Shown: in pieces, positions 7,241-14,678 of the stretch
Layout of the letters: each line of letters begins with the position of its first letter
How positions within the stretch are numbered: position 1 is the first letter of the stretch
DNA from: Candidatus Martarchaeota archaeon
Lineage (GTDB): Archaea; Micrarchaeota; Micrarchaeia; Micrarchaeales; Micrarchaeaceae
Assembly: GCA_023474385.1 (NCBI GenBank)
Contig: JAMCYB010000024.1
Span: forward strand, 1-18,320
DNA length: 18,320 bases
Direction: 5' to 3'
Notes under the pieces: model-generated
The model's input: the letters and a program-made list of their open reading frames with translations, nothing else
Database searches by the model: none
What the model was told of the DNA's origin: nothing
Program-made: the position numbers and the translations under genes

Positions 7241-8800
7241 TTACGCCTTGACAGAGCTGAGTATGCGATAGCTGGAACAGAACATGTCCTGGTATGATGT
7301 ACCGCGCAGGTGCAGGGCGTTGTAAATATCGGATTGAATGGACGCTATTGCGCCTATGCTGCGCTGGCCGTATGCGCTGCACTGCGCTGCATTTGTCGAA
7401 TTCACCAGCTTGTAGAGCTCGTACCTTACTGTAACCTCGGTGCCGTTTGTATAGTAGGGGACAGAGAAGTAATTGATTATGAAAGTATGGTTCTCGGATA
7501 TCACTGCGCCAGTATGGAGGGTTATGCCGTTGTTGAACAGAATTGCGCTTGACCTGAGCACCTTGGCGTAGGCTATGTTTGGCGCACCAGAAGCCGGGTA
7601 TCTTGTGTAATTGACAATTACGTACGTCAGGTTGCTCGTGTTCTTCGACGAACCCAGCGAAAACGCGTAATCGGACCCTATTAAGCTCAGCTCGGTAATG
7701 TTCTGCTTTGAATTTGCGAGTATAGAAAGCACACCTTCGCCAAGTGAAGCGTAGTTCACGGTCGCATTGCTGTTGAATGCATATGCGGAGGCCCTTATTG
7801 AGCCCGAATACGGAAGCGAAACCGCAAATGCGATTACGCCGAATGCCAGGGCAAGTGAAGCAGGGATACGGTACGCGCTAGGCCGGATGGATTCGTGCCT
7901 TGCTTTATGCCTCTCCGAGACCCTGCGGTTATGGGCATGGGCCTTCGGTATGGACATGCCGAATCTGTACGCTATCAGCATCATCGCTATTATCGTGGCG
8001 TAGAATATTATCTGGCCTAGGAATAGGTGAATGGTGGATATCGCAGTCCCTATGCCGTAGAACGCCCAGATCAAAGCTATTGAAAACATGCGGAGTATGT
8101 TGAGCAGGAACATGAGCGCCGCGCCGCACATAACCCATGCCGCTTTTCGGCCTGGCTTGCCTTCGTAAAGGTATGCAAGAGGAAGCAGGAACATGAGCAA
8201 TGCTATGAATGCGCCTATGTCCGCGCATGTTGATGCTATTGATATCGTCCCTGCTGAGGCGCCCATTATCTTAACGCCGGCCTGCGCCACCTGCACTCCT
8301 GCGAGGCGCAGCGTGTTGAACACCACGCCGGCATTCAGCAGGGTGAACGATGCATCAAGGTTAGTTATTGGTATGAGAAGAAGAGGGGAGGAGAACATTA
8401 CGTAGAAAAGCAGGAACTTCATCCTCTTCAAGCCCTGGGTTCCGAACACCGCTATAATTATTGATGCGAGAGCGAATACGGAGAGGAAAGCATCAACCCG
8501 GTAGCTCATGTAGATGAAAGACAACGCAACCCGGGAGTATGAAAGCAGGATGAAGTACGCTACGAACACCGCAGAAGCGATGGCAAGGTCGGATTTCCTA
8601 AGGGTTATCTGGAGCTTGTCGTCCTTCATGTAGAACATTATGAACAGGAGCGACATCAGCATTACTACTATCACATAGGTCATTGGATCGGTATCGGAAA
8701 CCTGGAACTGCGTTATTGATAGGGAGTTTGCGATGGCTATGGCAAAGGCTACTAGGATTATCAGCAAGCCTAGCAACCTGGTCTTACTTCTCTGCAGCAT
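7241..8800 (-). CDS. Archaeosortase/exosortase-family membrane transpeptidase-like protein with extracytoplasmic C-terminal domain
   Basis: A 519-residue protein whose first 280 residues are about eight hydrophobic helices. The three hallmark residues of the exosortase/archaeosortase family appear in order: Cys192 in STCADIGAF, Arg237 in LLNILRM, and His258 in ISTIHLFLGQ. In known members these residues cleave a C-terminal sorting signal and attach the protein to a lipid or glycan anchor. A basic cytoplasmic linker (about 286-312: HAHNRRVSERHKARHE), a further helix (313-331) and an outer domain of nearly 190 residues with many NIT, NTS, NLT, NYT, NHT, NGT sequons follow. This tail is much larger than in a minimal archaeosortase and resembles EpsI-type fusions only in layout. 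No protein in the window ends with an obvious motif-helix-basic sorting tail, so the substrate is elsewhere or unknown. It heads a unit with the Nudix-glycosylase gene. Confidence 0.82.
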   Translation of the reverse strand: MLQRSKTRLLGLLIILVAFAIAIANSLSITQFQVSDTDPMTYVIVVMLMSLLFIMFYMKDDKLQITLRKSDLAIASAVFVAYFILLSYSRVALSFIYMSYRVDAFLSVFALASIIIAVFGTQGLKRMKFLLFYVMFSSPLLLIPITNLDASFTLLNAGVVFNTLRLAGVQVAQAGVKIMGASAGTISIASTCADIGAFIALLMFLLPLAYLYEGKPGRKAAWVMCGAALMFLLNILRMFSIALIWAFYGIGTAISTIHLFLGQIIFYATIIAMMLIAYRFGMSIPKAHAHNRRVSERHKARHESIRPSAYRIPASLALAFGVIAFAVSLPYSGSIRASAYAFNSNATVNYASLGEGVLSILANSKQNITELSLIGSDYAFSLGSSKNTSNLTYVIVNYTRYPASGAPNIAYAKVLRSSAILFNNGITLHTGAVISENHTFIINYFSVPYYTNGTEVTVRYELYKLVNSTNAAQCSAYGQRSIGAIASIQSDIYNALHLRGTSYQDMFCSSYRILSSVKA

Positions 8801-8870
8801 AAAATTTATCCTCGGCCGAAATGGGCATCATCACTATTCAGTAGTTACTCTTCTCTTCATCGGACATATA

Positions 8871-8880
8871 GATATTTAGG
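8871..8880 (+). promoter_or_regulatory. TATA box of archaease gene
   Basis: ATATTTAGG near 8872-8880 is centred about 28-30 bases before the ATG at 8906, so the archaease transcript probably has almost no leader. No purine-rich ribosome-binding site precedes the ATG. The surrounding 105-base gap also separates the divergent archaeosortase gene, for which I find no clear box. Confidence 0.4.
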
Positions 8881-8905
8881 CTAATATTAATATAGCTTCT
8901 ATTAT

Positions 8906-9346
8906 ATGCGCGCCAAAATCAGGTATAGGTACGTTGAGCATATGGCTGACGTGAAGTTCATAGCTTATGGTAAAAGCATCGAGGAATTGTTTTACAATTC
9001 TGCCATGGCGCTTTTCAACGTGATGGCCGACACTCTATGCGTTAGTGCACACGGCGAGAGGGACAGTATTGCCAAGATAAGCGTGCGTGCCGATGATGAG
9101 AAGGTATTGCTGTGGAGGTTTCTGCAGCGGTGCCTTTCAACACTGGAAGTGCGCGGCAATTTCGCATATGATGTAAGAGACATGCGCATCGTTAAGGGCA
9201 ATGGGCTAAGGCTGGATTGCGGCCTCAAGTGCAGGGACATGGAGGTTGGGTGCTCTAAGCTTGAGGCGAAGGGAATATCGAAGTATGACCTTGACATAAG
9301 AGAGAGCAGCGCGGGCTATTCCGCAAGCGTGGTGGTGGACGTATGA
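8906..9346 (+). CDS. Archaease (RtcB RNA-ligase activator)
   Basis: Archaease is a small metal-binding protein that speeds guanylylation and turnover of the RNA ligase RtcB during tRNA splicing. The 146-residue product has the normal length and landmarks: YVEHMADVKFIAYGKSIEELF at the N-terminus with the metal-binding His and Asp, RADDEKVLLWRFLQRCL in the middle (the family's D-E-LL-x-W/F-L segment), and a terminal VVVDV. The usual KAVTYH segment near the C-terminus is replaced by KGISKYD, so that His is missing. RtcB is not in the window. The gene ends eight bases before the 3' end of tRNA-Cys, which is transcribed toward it. Confidence 0.92.
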   Translation: MRAKIRYRYVEHMADVKFIAYGKSIEELFYNSAMALFNVMADTLCVSAHGERDSIAKISVRADDEKVLLWRFLQRCLSTLEVRGNFAYDVRDMRIVKGNGLRLDCGLKCRDMEVGCSKLEAKGISKYDLDIRESSAGYSASVVVDV

Positions 9347-9354
9347 ATAGGTAG

Positions 9355-9425
9355 AGCCAGGAGAGGGAATTGAACCCTCCTTTACCGCTCTGCAGGCGGT
9401 CGCATAGCCAATCTGCCATCCTGGC
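9355..9425 (-). tRNA. tRNA-Cys (anticodon GCA)
   Basis: The minus strand folds into a full cloverleaf of 71 bases. The acceptor stem is GCCAGGA with TCCTGGC. The D-arm starts GCA/TGC, and the anticodon stem ACCGC/GCGGT encloses the loop CTGCAGA (anticodon GCA). There is a 4-base variable region and a T-stem GAGGG/CCCTC with loop TTCAATT. The discriminator base is U, the identity base of tRNA-Cys. CCA is not encoded and no intron is present. A TATA-like box lies at 9455-9466 upstream. Confidence 0.96.
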
Positions 9426-9454
9426 GCTCGCTTTTCATATATGTTTTAGTGCGG

Positions 9455-9466
9455 TATTTATATTTT
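9455..9466. promoter_or_regulatory. Shared AT-rich box between divergent tRNA-Cys and CBS-protein genes
   Basis: TATTTATATTTT on the plus strand (AAAATATAAATA on the minus) is the only strong TATA candidate in this 73-base gap. Read leftward it predicts a start about eight bases ahead of tRNA-Cys. Read rightward it predicts a start near 9485, just ahead of the AAGGGG ribosome-binding site (9488-9493) of the CBS gene. It may serve both. Confidence 0.45.
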
Positions 9467-9498
9467 GCTTTGCAAATCGATATTATTAAGGGGATTGT

Positions 9499-10662
9499 AT
9501 GAAGGACTATTTGATAGAGGAATCACAAGCGGGCTTGCCGCAGGAACTGATAACCAAAGTGGAATATATGGATGTGAAAGCGCCCGTACAGCAGGCGCTG
9601 TCAGTGCTCAAGAAGCATCCCGCAGTGCTGGTGAAGAAGAATGGCGCTTATTATGGCATAATGGATTCTAGAAGCCTGTACAGCACCAGGGGCAGCTTCA
9701 AGTTCTCGAAGAACCAATCCATAGAGAAGTACACCGCAAAAGTGCCGTCCATAGATGACAGCATGCGCATAGACGATGTGATAACCGCTTTCTATACGTC
9801 CAGGGCGAAGGCGCTGCCGTACATGCTGAAGGGCAGGATAATAGGGGTGCTGGACAGGAACACGCTGGTAAAGATAATACTCTCGCTAGAGCTGCTCAAT
9901 GATCAGAAAGTTTCGGACGCGATGAGCACGCCGGCCATAGCCGCGAGCGACCAGATATCGCTCTCGCAGGCCAAATCTGTCATGGAGGACAACGGCATAA
10001 AGAGGCTCATAGCGCTGCACGACAACAAGTTTTCAGGCATGATAACCTATTTCAGCCTGCTGAGCAACTATTACACTCTTGATGAGCGTCTGCCCGAGAA
10101 GAAGGCAGACAAGTATATGCCGAGCGCAATCAGGATATCTGACATAATGGAAAAGAACCCCATGACCGTGAGGAATGATGCGGATATCGCCTCCGCGGCA
10201 AGGCTTCTCGCAGAGAACAATATATCTTCTCTGATAGTCACGAACAAGCAGGGCATGCCGGTAGGCATACTCACAGTGACGGACGTGCTTGAGAACGTAA
10301 TAAACAGGAGGAGGCTCGAGGAGAGCAGGATATTCATATCAGGCATAGACAAGACCGTGAAGGAGTATGAGCCCGAGCTGAGGTCGGGGCTCAAGCAGCT
10401 GTCGCAGCAGCTCGAAAAGATGAAAAGCGTAAGCATACAGTATATAGCGATGAACATCAAGAGGACGAGAGGCAACAGGTATGACATAAAGGTGCGCGTG
10501 GCGCTCAAGAATGGCGGGACCATATCGGTGAGCGTCGCTGATTTCATACTGGAGCGCACATTCAATGAAGCCCTAGACAGCATAAAGAGGGACGTAGTAA
10601 AAGCCAAGGAGCGCAAGATTGACCTCAAGAAGCTTGATGTGGACAAGGACATAGGTGAATGA
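9499..10662 (+). CDS. Four-CBS-motif protein with ribosome hibernation factor-like C-terminal region
   Basis: A soluble protein of 387 residues. Four CBS-type repeats are visible at about 18-75, 78-135, 137-195 and 212-270. Typical pieces are VSDAMSTPAIAASDQ, ISDIMEKNPMTV and GMPVGILTVTDVLENVI. CBS pairs bind adenosine nucleotides and act as energy sensors. Residues 276-376 (helix SGLKQLSQQLEKMK, strands VSIQYIAMNIK and YDIKVRVALKNGG, then a long helix FNEALDSIKRDVVKAKERK) resemble in secondary structure the S30AE/HPF fold that inactivates ribosomes. That resemblance is by eye and weak. If correct, the protein could tie ribosome dormancy to nucleotide level. ATG 9499 has AAGGGG five bases ahead. 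The next gene starts four bases after its stop, so both are in one unit. Confidence 0.85.
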   Translation: MKDYLIEESQAGLPQELITKVEYMDVKAPVQQALSVLKKHPAVLVKKNGAYYGIMDSRSLYSTRGSFKFSKNQSIEKYTAKVPSIDDSMRIDDVITAFYTSRAKALPYMLKGRIIGVLDRNTLVKIILSLELLNDQKVSDAMSTPAIAASDQISLSQAKSVMEDNGIKRLIALHDNKFSGMITYFSLLSNYYTLDERLPEKKADKYMPSAIRISDIMEKNPMTVRNDADIASAARLLAENNISSLIVTNKQGMPVGILTVTDVLENVINRRRLEESRIFISGIDKTVKEYEPELRSGLKQLSQQLEKMKSVSIQYIAMNIKRTRGNRYDIKVRVALKNGGTISVSVADFILERTFNEALDSIKRDVVKAKERKIDLKKLDVDKDIGE

Positions 10663-10665
10663 AAA

Positions 10666-11142
10666 ATGGCAATGAGCGCAAGAAGGGGCTACAGGTCCCA
10701 ATCAAGCTTGGAGCTGCTCATAACGCTATCTTTCGGACTAATAATCTTGCTGCCCATAGTTGTGCTCGCTTTCATACAGATATCGGCTTCCACATCTACG
10801 CTATCTACCACTGAGGCGCAGCAAGTTGCAAGCAAGCTTGCATCGGTCGCTTCCGTAGTAGGGTCGCAGGGATTCCCCGCAAAAGAGGTAGTATCAATAC
10901 AGGTACCCCCGGACGTGCAGGCGATAATGGTCGGCACGCCGAGCGGCGGCGTAGGCCATGAGATAATATTCAACGTAAGCACTAATGCAGGGGTCAGCTT
11001 CATAACTGCATACACCCCCGTGAACGTGAGCGGCAACCTGGCCAACATAGAGGCTACCGCTACATATCTGATCAACGTGAGCGCCCAAGATGCATGCCCG
11101 AGCGACACCGCGGTGCCGTGCGTCTATGTACAGGAAGAGTGA
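10666..11142 (+). CDS. Pilin-like protein with class III signal peptide
   Basis: The N-terminus MAMSARRGYRSQSSLELLITL is a class III (type IV pilin-like) signal of the archaeal QxSxE type. A short basic leader is cut before Gln12 by a prepilin peptidase such as EppA, leaving QSSLE followed by one long hydrophobic helix (about 16-40) that packs in the pilus core. The remaining 118 residues are Ser/Thr/Val-rich with NVS sequons and two Cys near the C-terminus (ACPSDTAVPC) that could pair outside the cell. AGGTGA at 10651-10656, nine bases ahead of the ATG, is a good ribosome-binding site inside the end of the CBS gene. Minor pilin or other short surface thread is the likely role; no assembly ATPase or peptidase is in the window. 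Confidence 0.82.
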   Translation: MAMSARRGYRSQSSLELLITLSFGLIILLPIVVLAFIQISASTSTLSTTEAQQVASKLASVASVVGSQGFPAKEVVSIQVPPDVQAIMVGTPSGGVGHEIIFNVSTNAGVSFITAYTPVNVSGNLANIEATATYLINVSAQDACPSDTAVPCVYVQEE

Positions 11143-11145
11143 CGC

Positions 11146-11787
11146 TCAAAGCCTTAGCGAATATATATGCCTGTAAAGCTTCTTCCCCTTCTTCATTCCG
11201 TAAAGGGTATAGGACCTCTCAGGCTTCAGCTTGTACAGCGAGAAGAAGTAGGACACAAGCTTCTTGTCGCTTATGTATAGGTCGTATCCCGAATTTATCT
11301 TCTCTTTCTTTGATATGAAGGCGTTGTTCCTCTCAACATATGATTCCATCTTCTTCAGCATCCTCTCAACCAGGAATGTATCTCCCCTCAGCTGCACCAG
11401 CGCTTCGTAGTACCCGGATACCTTCCTGACGCAATCCTTGCACATCCATTTCCTGATCCTCAGATCTATGCGCTTGTCGAACCCCACGGCGCTGCCATCT
11501 ACGGAGCAATTGAACCCGAGCACAGCCTCTGTATTGCTGTATGATACAACCTTGAAATCGCAATCCGGAGCCTTCAGGACCATCTTGAGCGCTGCTGTCA
11601 GGGCGCTCTTCGTGAGCTGAAAATTGTCCATACCTACGCGTATGCGCTCGCACGACTTGCACTGGTATACCTCAGCGCTGTTTGGCAGCTTGCGCTTGAG
11701 CTTGTCTATCGTGCAGTCCTCGCAGAACTCGCCTATGAAGCGTATATCGTCGCTGGACTTGTTGCATATAGGGCAGTGTATGGCCAT
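11146..11787 (-). CDS. nmd3: NMD3 homologue, short form (large ribosomal subunit factor)
   Basis: Eukaryotic NMD3 binds the 60S subunit for nuclear export; archaeal homologues are thought to bind the large subunit during maturation. Four CxxC pairs form the two zinc sites: HCPICNK, FCEDCTI, YQCKSCERI and WMCKDCVRK. The NMD3 core pattern continues with RIDLRIRKWMC, YYEALVQLRG and a conserved Ser/Tyr-rich segment ending in LYRHIYSLRL. At 213 residues it seems shorter than archaeal members I recall (about 350), stopping where further C-terminal domains would begin. I chose ATG 11787 over GTG 11796: GGTGG, overlapping the secD stop, sits about six bases ahead of it, and the first zinc motif follows directly. 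It is the third gene of the secF-secD-nmd3 unit and converges with the pilin gene, with three bases between stops. Confidence 0.88.
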   Translation of the reverse strand: MAIHCPICNKSSDDIRFIGEFCEDCTIDKLKRKLPNSAEVYQCKSCERIRVGMDNFQLTKSALTAALKMVLKAPDCDFKVVSYSNTEAVLGFNCSVDGSAVGFDKRIDLRIRKWMCKDCVRKVSGYYEALVQLRGDTFLVERMLKKMESYVERNNAFISKKEKINSGYDLYISDKKLVSYFFSLYKLKPERSYTLYGMKKGKKLYRHIYSLRL

Positions 11788-11796
11788 CTCGACCAC

Positions 11797-13368
11797 CTAA
11801 CCGAAATGCTTGCTCAGTATGGCACCGTATGCGGGCCTCGTTATTAGTACGCCGAGCAGGGCGCCGATTATCGTAGCCTCGGAAAAGCCTATCACTGTGA
11901 CCATTGAAGTCGAGAAGAACAGGGGCATCATCGCCATTATGAGCAGAAGCGCGTCCATCCATATGATGTAGAATGCCTTGCTTATCAGGCCCTTCGCCGT
12001 AGTCTGCCCGCTGCCATGGGAGAGCATCTCGTCAGTTATTATTATCTGCGCATCCACTCCCGTTCCCACTACCGCTATTATGCCTGCTACGGCTGCGAGG
12101 TCTATGGTGCCTATCAGCCCTATTATGGATGTTATTACGAATAGCTCGGCGAACGTCGTGAGCAGTATGGGAGCGACTAGGAACAGCTTCCTGTACCTGA
12201 GCGTTATGAATATGGATATCGCGACTATCGCGACTATGCCTATGATGCCGCTGACTATCAGCGACTGCTTGCCGAGTGTAGGCGACACAGGGGAAGGCAC
12301 GCCGGGTATCACCGCTATCGGAAGCGCTCCCCCGCTCAGTATGCTCGCTATGGTTTTCTCCTGGTCTGTGGCATAGCTCAGCTGCTCGCTCTTGGGCAGC
12401 GTCAGCGGAGCTACCCCGGATATCTCATAACTGTCGCTGACATTGCCCGTGGTGAGCGAAGGATTGAGTATGGGGGCGGAAAGCAGCCCTACGAGGCCCC
12501 AGCTTTCAACTATGGTCTCGTTCGTCGCTATTGCGGTGAACTGCGGGGTCATGTTCGCATTGCTCTCGAGATTTACCGTGCGGTTGGCCGCCATGATGTA
12601 GTCTATCAGGCTGCGGTTGAGGTTGTAGCTTGCGTATATCTCTGTGTATCTCGGATTCGATGCCACGAACTTCTCGGCGCTGGCTATGCTTGCATTTGTA
12701 TCAGACACAGATACAACAGGTATGGTCTGGTTGCCCAGGACAAGAGCGGATTGTATCATGCTCAACGCCCTGCTCGGCGAAAGCCCCAGGGATGAGTTTC
12801 CTAATATCGAAGAATTTATGAGTATCAGTGCAGAGGTTGGGCGGTCGAGGTACATGTACAGGGGCTTGTTTGCCTGACCGAATACAGCCTTGGCAAATTT
12901 GCTTATCGAGGGCGAAGTTATGAAGAACTGGACGGCCCAGGTATATGTGTTGTTGGCGAGCTGCGGCGATATTGAGCCTATGCTGCCCTTGAGTATGTCG
13001 GACCCGTTTATAGCTGATGTGCCGTTGACCACGCCGACGAAAGTTCCCTGGCTCTGTATGATGCTTATCGTACTGTTCACATCAGCAGGCGATACCGAAG
13101 GTATCGTCACGTATATGTTCGAATTGCCCACTCCCTCGACGGTGACCTCCTTCAGCCCGAAGGTCGATACCCTCTGCTGCAGGTCTGAAATCATCGTGCT
13201 CATCGTAGTGGCGTTTGCGCTGTGCTCAAGCGTAACGGGTATCAGGGTTCCCCCAGCAAAGTCTATGCCGAAGTGTATGCCGTAATGTATGTCGAGAAGA
13301 GCCAAGGCTGCTATTATCACTACCAGGATTATTATCTTGTAGTCCTTCATGTAGGCTTTAATGCTCAT
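11797..13368 (-). CDS. secD: Protein-export membrane protein SecD
   Basis: SecD and SecF form an RND-like complex that uses the ion gradient to help proteins through or off the Sec translocon. This 523-residue SecD has an N-terminal helix (about 11-26), the conserved FGIDFAGGTLIPV loop at 33-45, a long outer domain (about 45-375) and five C-terminal helices. The latter include AVVGTGVDAQIIITDEML, the conserved SecD helix-4 region. The outer domain carries many N-glycosylation-type sequons. ATG 13368 overlaps the secF stop (ATGA), indicating translational coupling, and the nmd3 ribosome-binding site overlaps its own TAG stop. Order secF-secD is usual in archaea. Confidence 0.95.
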   Translation of the reverse strand: MSIKAYMKDYKIIILVVIIAALALLDIHYGIHFGIDFAGGTLIPVTLEHSANATTMSTMISDLQQRVSTFGLKEVTVEGVGNSNIYVTIPSVSPADVNSTISIIQSQGTFVGVVNGTSAINGSDILKGSIGSISPQLANNTYTWAVQFFITSPSISKFAKAVFGQANKPLYMYLDRPTSALILINSSILGNSSLGLSPSRALSMIQSALVLGNQTIPVVSVSDTNASIASAEKFVASNPRYTEIYASYNLNRSLIDYIMAANRTVNLESNANMTPQFTAIATNETIVESWGLVGLLSAPILNPSLTTGNVSDSYEISGVAPLTLPKSEQLSYATDQEKTIASILSGGALPIAVIPGVPSPVSPTLGKQSLIVSGIIGIVAIVAISIFITLRYRKLFLVAPILLTTFAELFVITSIIGLIGTIDLAAVAGIIAVVGTGVDAQIIITDEMLSHGSGQTTAKGLISKAFYIIWMDALLLIMAMMPLFFSTSMVTVIGFSEATIIGALLGVLITRPAYGAILSKHFG

Positions 13369-14519
13369 CTCAACACATCCCTCTTCTTCTTATACCAGAG
13401 CACGAACACCGTGTTGCCGAACCATGTGGTGAATATGTCGCCGATGAGGCCGGCAAGCACAACTCCGGCTATCTCAAAATACGTCGGTATGAACGCTATA
13501 TAGGATATCACAAATAGGGCAGAAAAGACTATTATTGCAGTGGAAGTCATTGTCAGGCCCGTCTTCATCGAGCCGAATGCCCTCGATTCTGGAGTCTCCT
13601 CGCTCCTCTTCAGTATCCTTATTGATGAAAGCAGCTCGGTGTCTATCGCGTAACCGATCAGCATCAGCAGGCCCCCTATGGTGGCAGTCCCCATAGGTAT
13701 GCCGAATGCACCCATGGCGCCCAGAGCTATGATTATGTCGTTCGCTGCGCCGAATACCACCGCTATTGAAGGTATGACGGTCCTGAATATGAAGAATACT
13801 ATTATTGCCACAAGTATGAATGCATATATTATTATGTTGAACATCTGCCCCAGGAAGAAGCTGCCAAGCGTCGGGGTTACCTCGTTGTATGAATAAGTTG
13901 TGAAAGGCACTTCGGATTTCAGGGCCGAAATTACTTTGGACTCGTACGCAGCGCTCGCATTCGCTATTGAGCCCTGCAGCGCCGATACCATCTGCGATGG
14001 ATTGCTGTCGTTGTATGACGGCTTGCCTTTCAGGAATGGCGACATAGATGCTAGACCAGCAGATACATTATCCCTTATTGATGCTATTGATGTGGTGATG
14101 TTCTTCTGCGCTGCAGAGATCTCGGCTATGAGCGTGCTGTTGCCGGGGCTGTTCTTCAGGCTGTCGTTGGCGACGGCCTGCTGCACCACGGCAGCGGAAT
14201 ATGTGCTGTATGCAGAATATGCCGAAGTCAGACGCGCCTGTGCCGAAGATATGCTCTGATTGTTGGCAAGTGTTACCGATAGCCCGCCGGTGGTTTTTGC
14301 GACAGTAGCCTGCGCACCCGGTATGTTAGAATCTATGTAGGATACTAGGGCCCTCTGGTTTATGCTGCCTGCAGAGCTGGTCTGTATGGTTATTGTTACG
14401 CCGCCACGCAGTGAAGAATCAAGCTGTATGTAGGGTATGAAGATGAGGCTTATCAGCAGCAGCGCTATCGGTATTATTGCATAACGCTTGTAGTTCTTGC
14501 TCTCGTATATGTTGCGCAT
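13365..14519 (-). CDS. secF: Protein-export membrane protein SecF with enlarged outer domain
   Basis: Partner of SecD in the export motor. The first helix (about 11-30) is followed by LDSSLRGGVTITI, the SecF form of the glycine-pair motif. Five C-terminal helices contain FGAANDIIIALGAMGAFGIPM and LIGYAIDTELLSSIRILKR, both family hallmarks. The protein has 384 residues, against about 290 for ordinary archaeal SecF. The surplus lies at about residues 88-193, a Ser/Ala/Asn-rich helical stretch (AQARLTSAYSAYSTYSAAVV, then AEISAAQKNITTSIASIRDN) inside the first outer domain. ATG 14519 is chosen; the frame stays open to GTG 14573, but those 18 residues are not SecF-like and probably lie within the leader. 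secD overlaps its stop by four bases. Confidence 0.94.
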   Translation of the reverse strand: MRNIYESKNYKRYAIIPIALLLISLIFIPYIQLDSSLRGGVTITIQTSSAGSINQRALVSYIDSNIPGAQATVAKTTGGLSVTLANNQSISSAQARLTSAYSAYSTYSAAVVQQAVANDSLKNSPGNSTLIAEISAAQKNITTSIASIRDNVSAGLASMSPFLKGKPSYNDSNPSQMVSALQGSIANASAAYESKVISALKSEVPFTTYSYNEVTPTLGSFFLGQMFNIIIYAFILVAIIVFFIFRTVIPSIAVVFGAANDIIIALGAMGAFGIPMGTATIGGLLMLIGYAIDTELLSSIRILKRSEETPESRAFGSMKTGLTMTSTAIIVFSALFVISYIAFIPTYFEIAGVVLAGLIGDIFTTWFGNTVFVLWYKKKRDVLR

Positions 14520-14578
14520 CTTTATACACGCCTTTGCCTTGGTAAATGGTATGCCGTCTACCCCAAATAGCACAATAA

Positions 14579-14607
14579 CCTAAATTAAGTCCATAATCCT
14601 ATAAATA
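14579..14607 (-). promoter_or_regulatory. Tandem TATA-like boxes of the secF-secD-nmd3 operon
   Basis: On the minus strand CTTAATTTAGG (14589-14579) and TATTTATAGG (14607-14598) are both reasonable TATA elements. The nearer one predicts a start near 14558 and a leader of about 39 bases before ATG 14519. The base run following it, GGTTATTGTGC, also occurs at the thiI promoter. Confidence 0.4.
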
Positions 14608-14640
14608 GCATTGCGTTGCAGGTCGATTTGAATAATTAAT

Positions 14641-14660
14641 TAAAAAAAGAAAAAGAAAAA
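14641..14660 (-). terminator. T-rich terminator of the two-helix membrane protein gene
   Basis: Reading the minus strand, three T runs (5, 5 and 7 T broken by single C) occur 19-38 bases after the TAA stop at 14679. Poly-T tracts without a hairpin are the usual archaeal intrinsic terminator. Confidence 0.6.
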
Positions 14661-14678
14661 CCGCAAGCCGGTACGAAT

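Noticed and set aside
9355..9425. Intron or pseudogene status of the tRNA
   Set aside because: All stems pair fully, the anticodon loop is seven bases, and the discriminator fits tRNA-Cys, so it is an ordinary intronless gene.
10071..10652. Minus-strand open frame of 193 codons
   Set aside because: Antisense to the CBS gene; a Ser/Leu-rich translation produced by the complement of Lys/Glu/Ser codons.
14641..14660. A-rich run as a replication origin or repeat
   Set aside because: It is a single short tract just after a stop codon on the minus strand and is better explained as a terminator.
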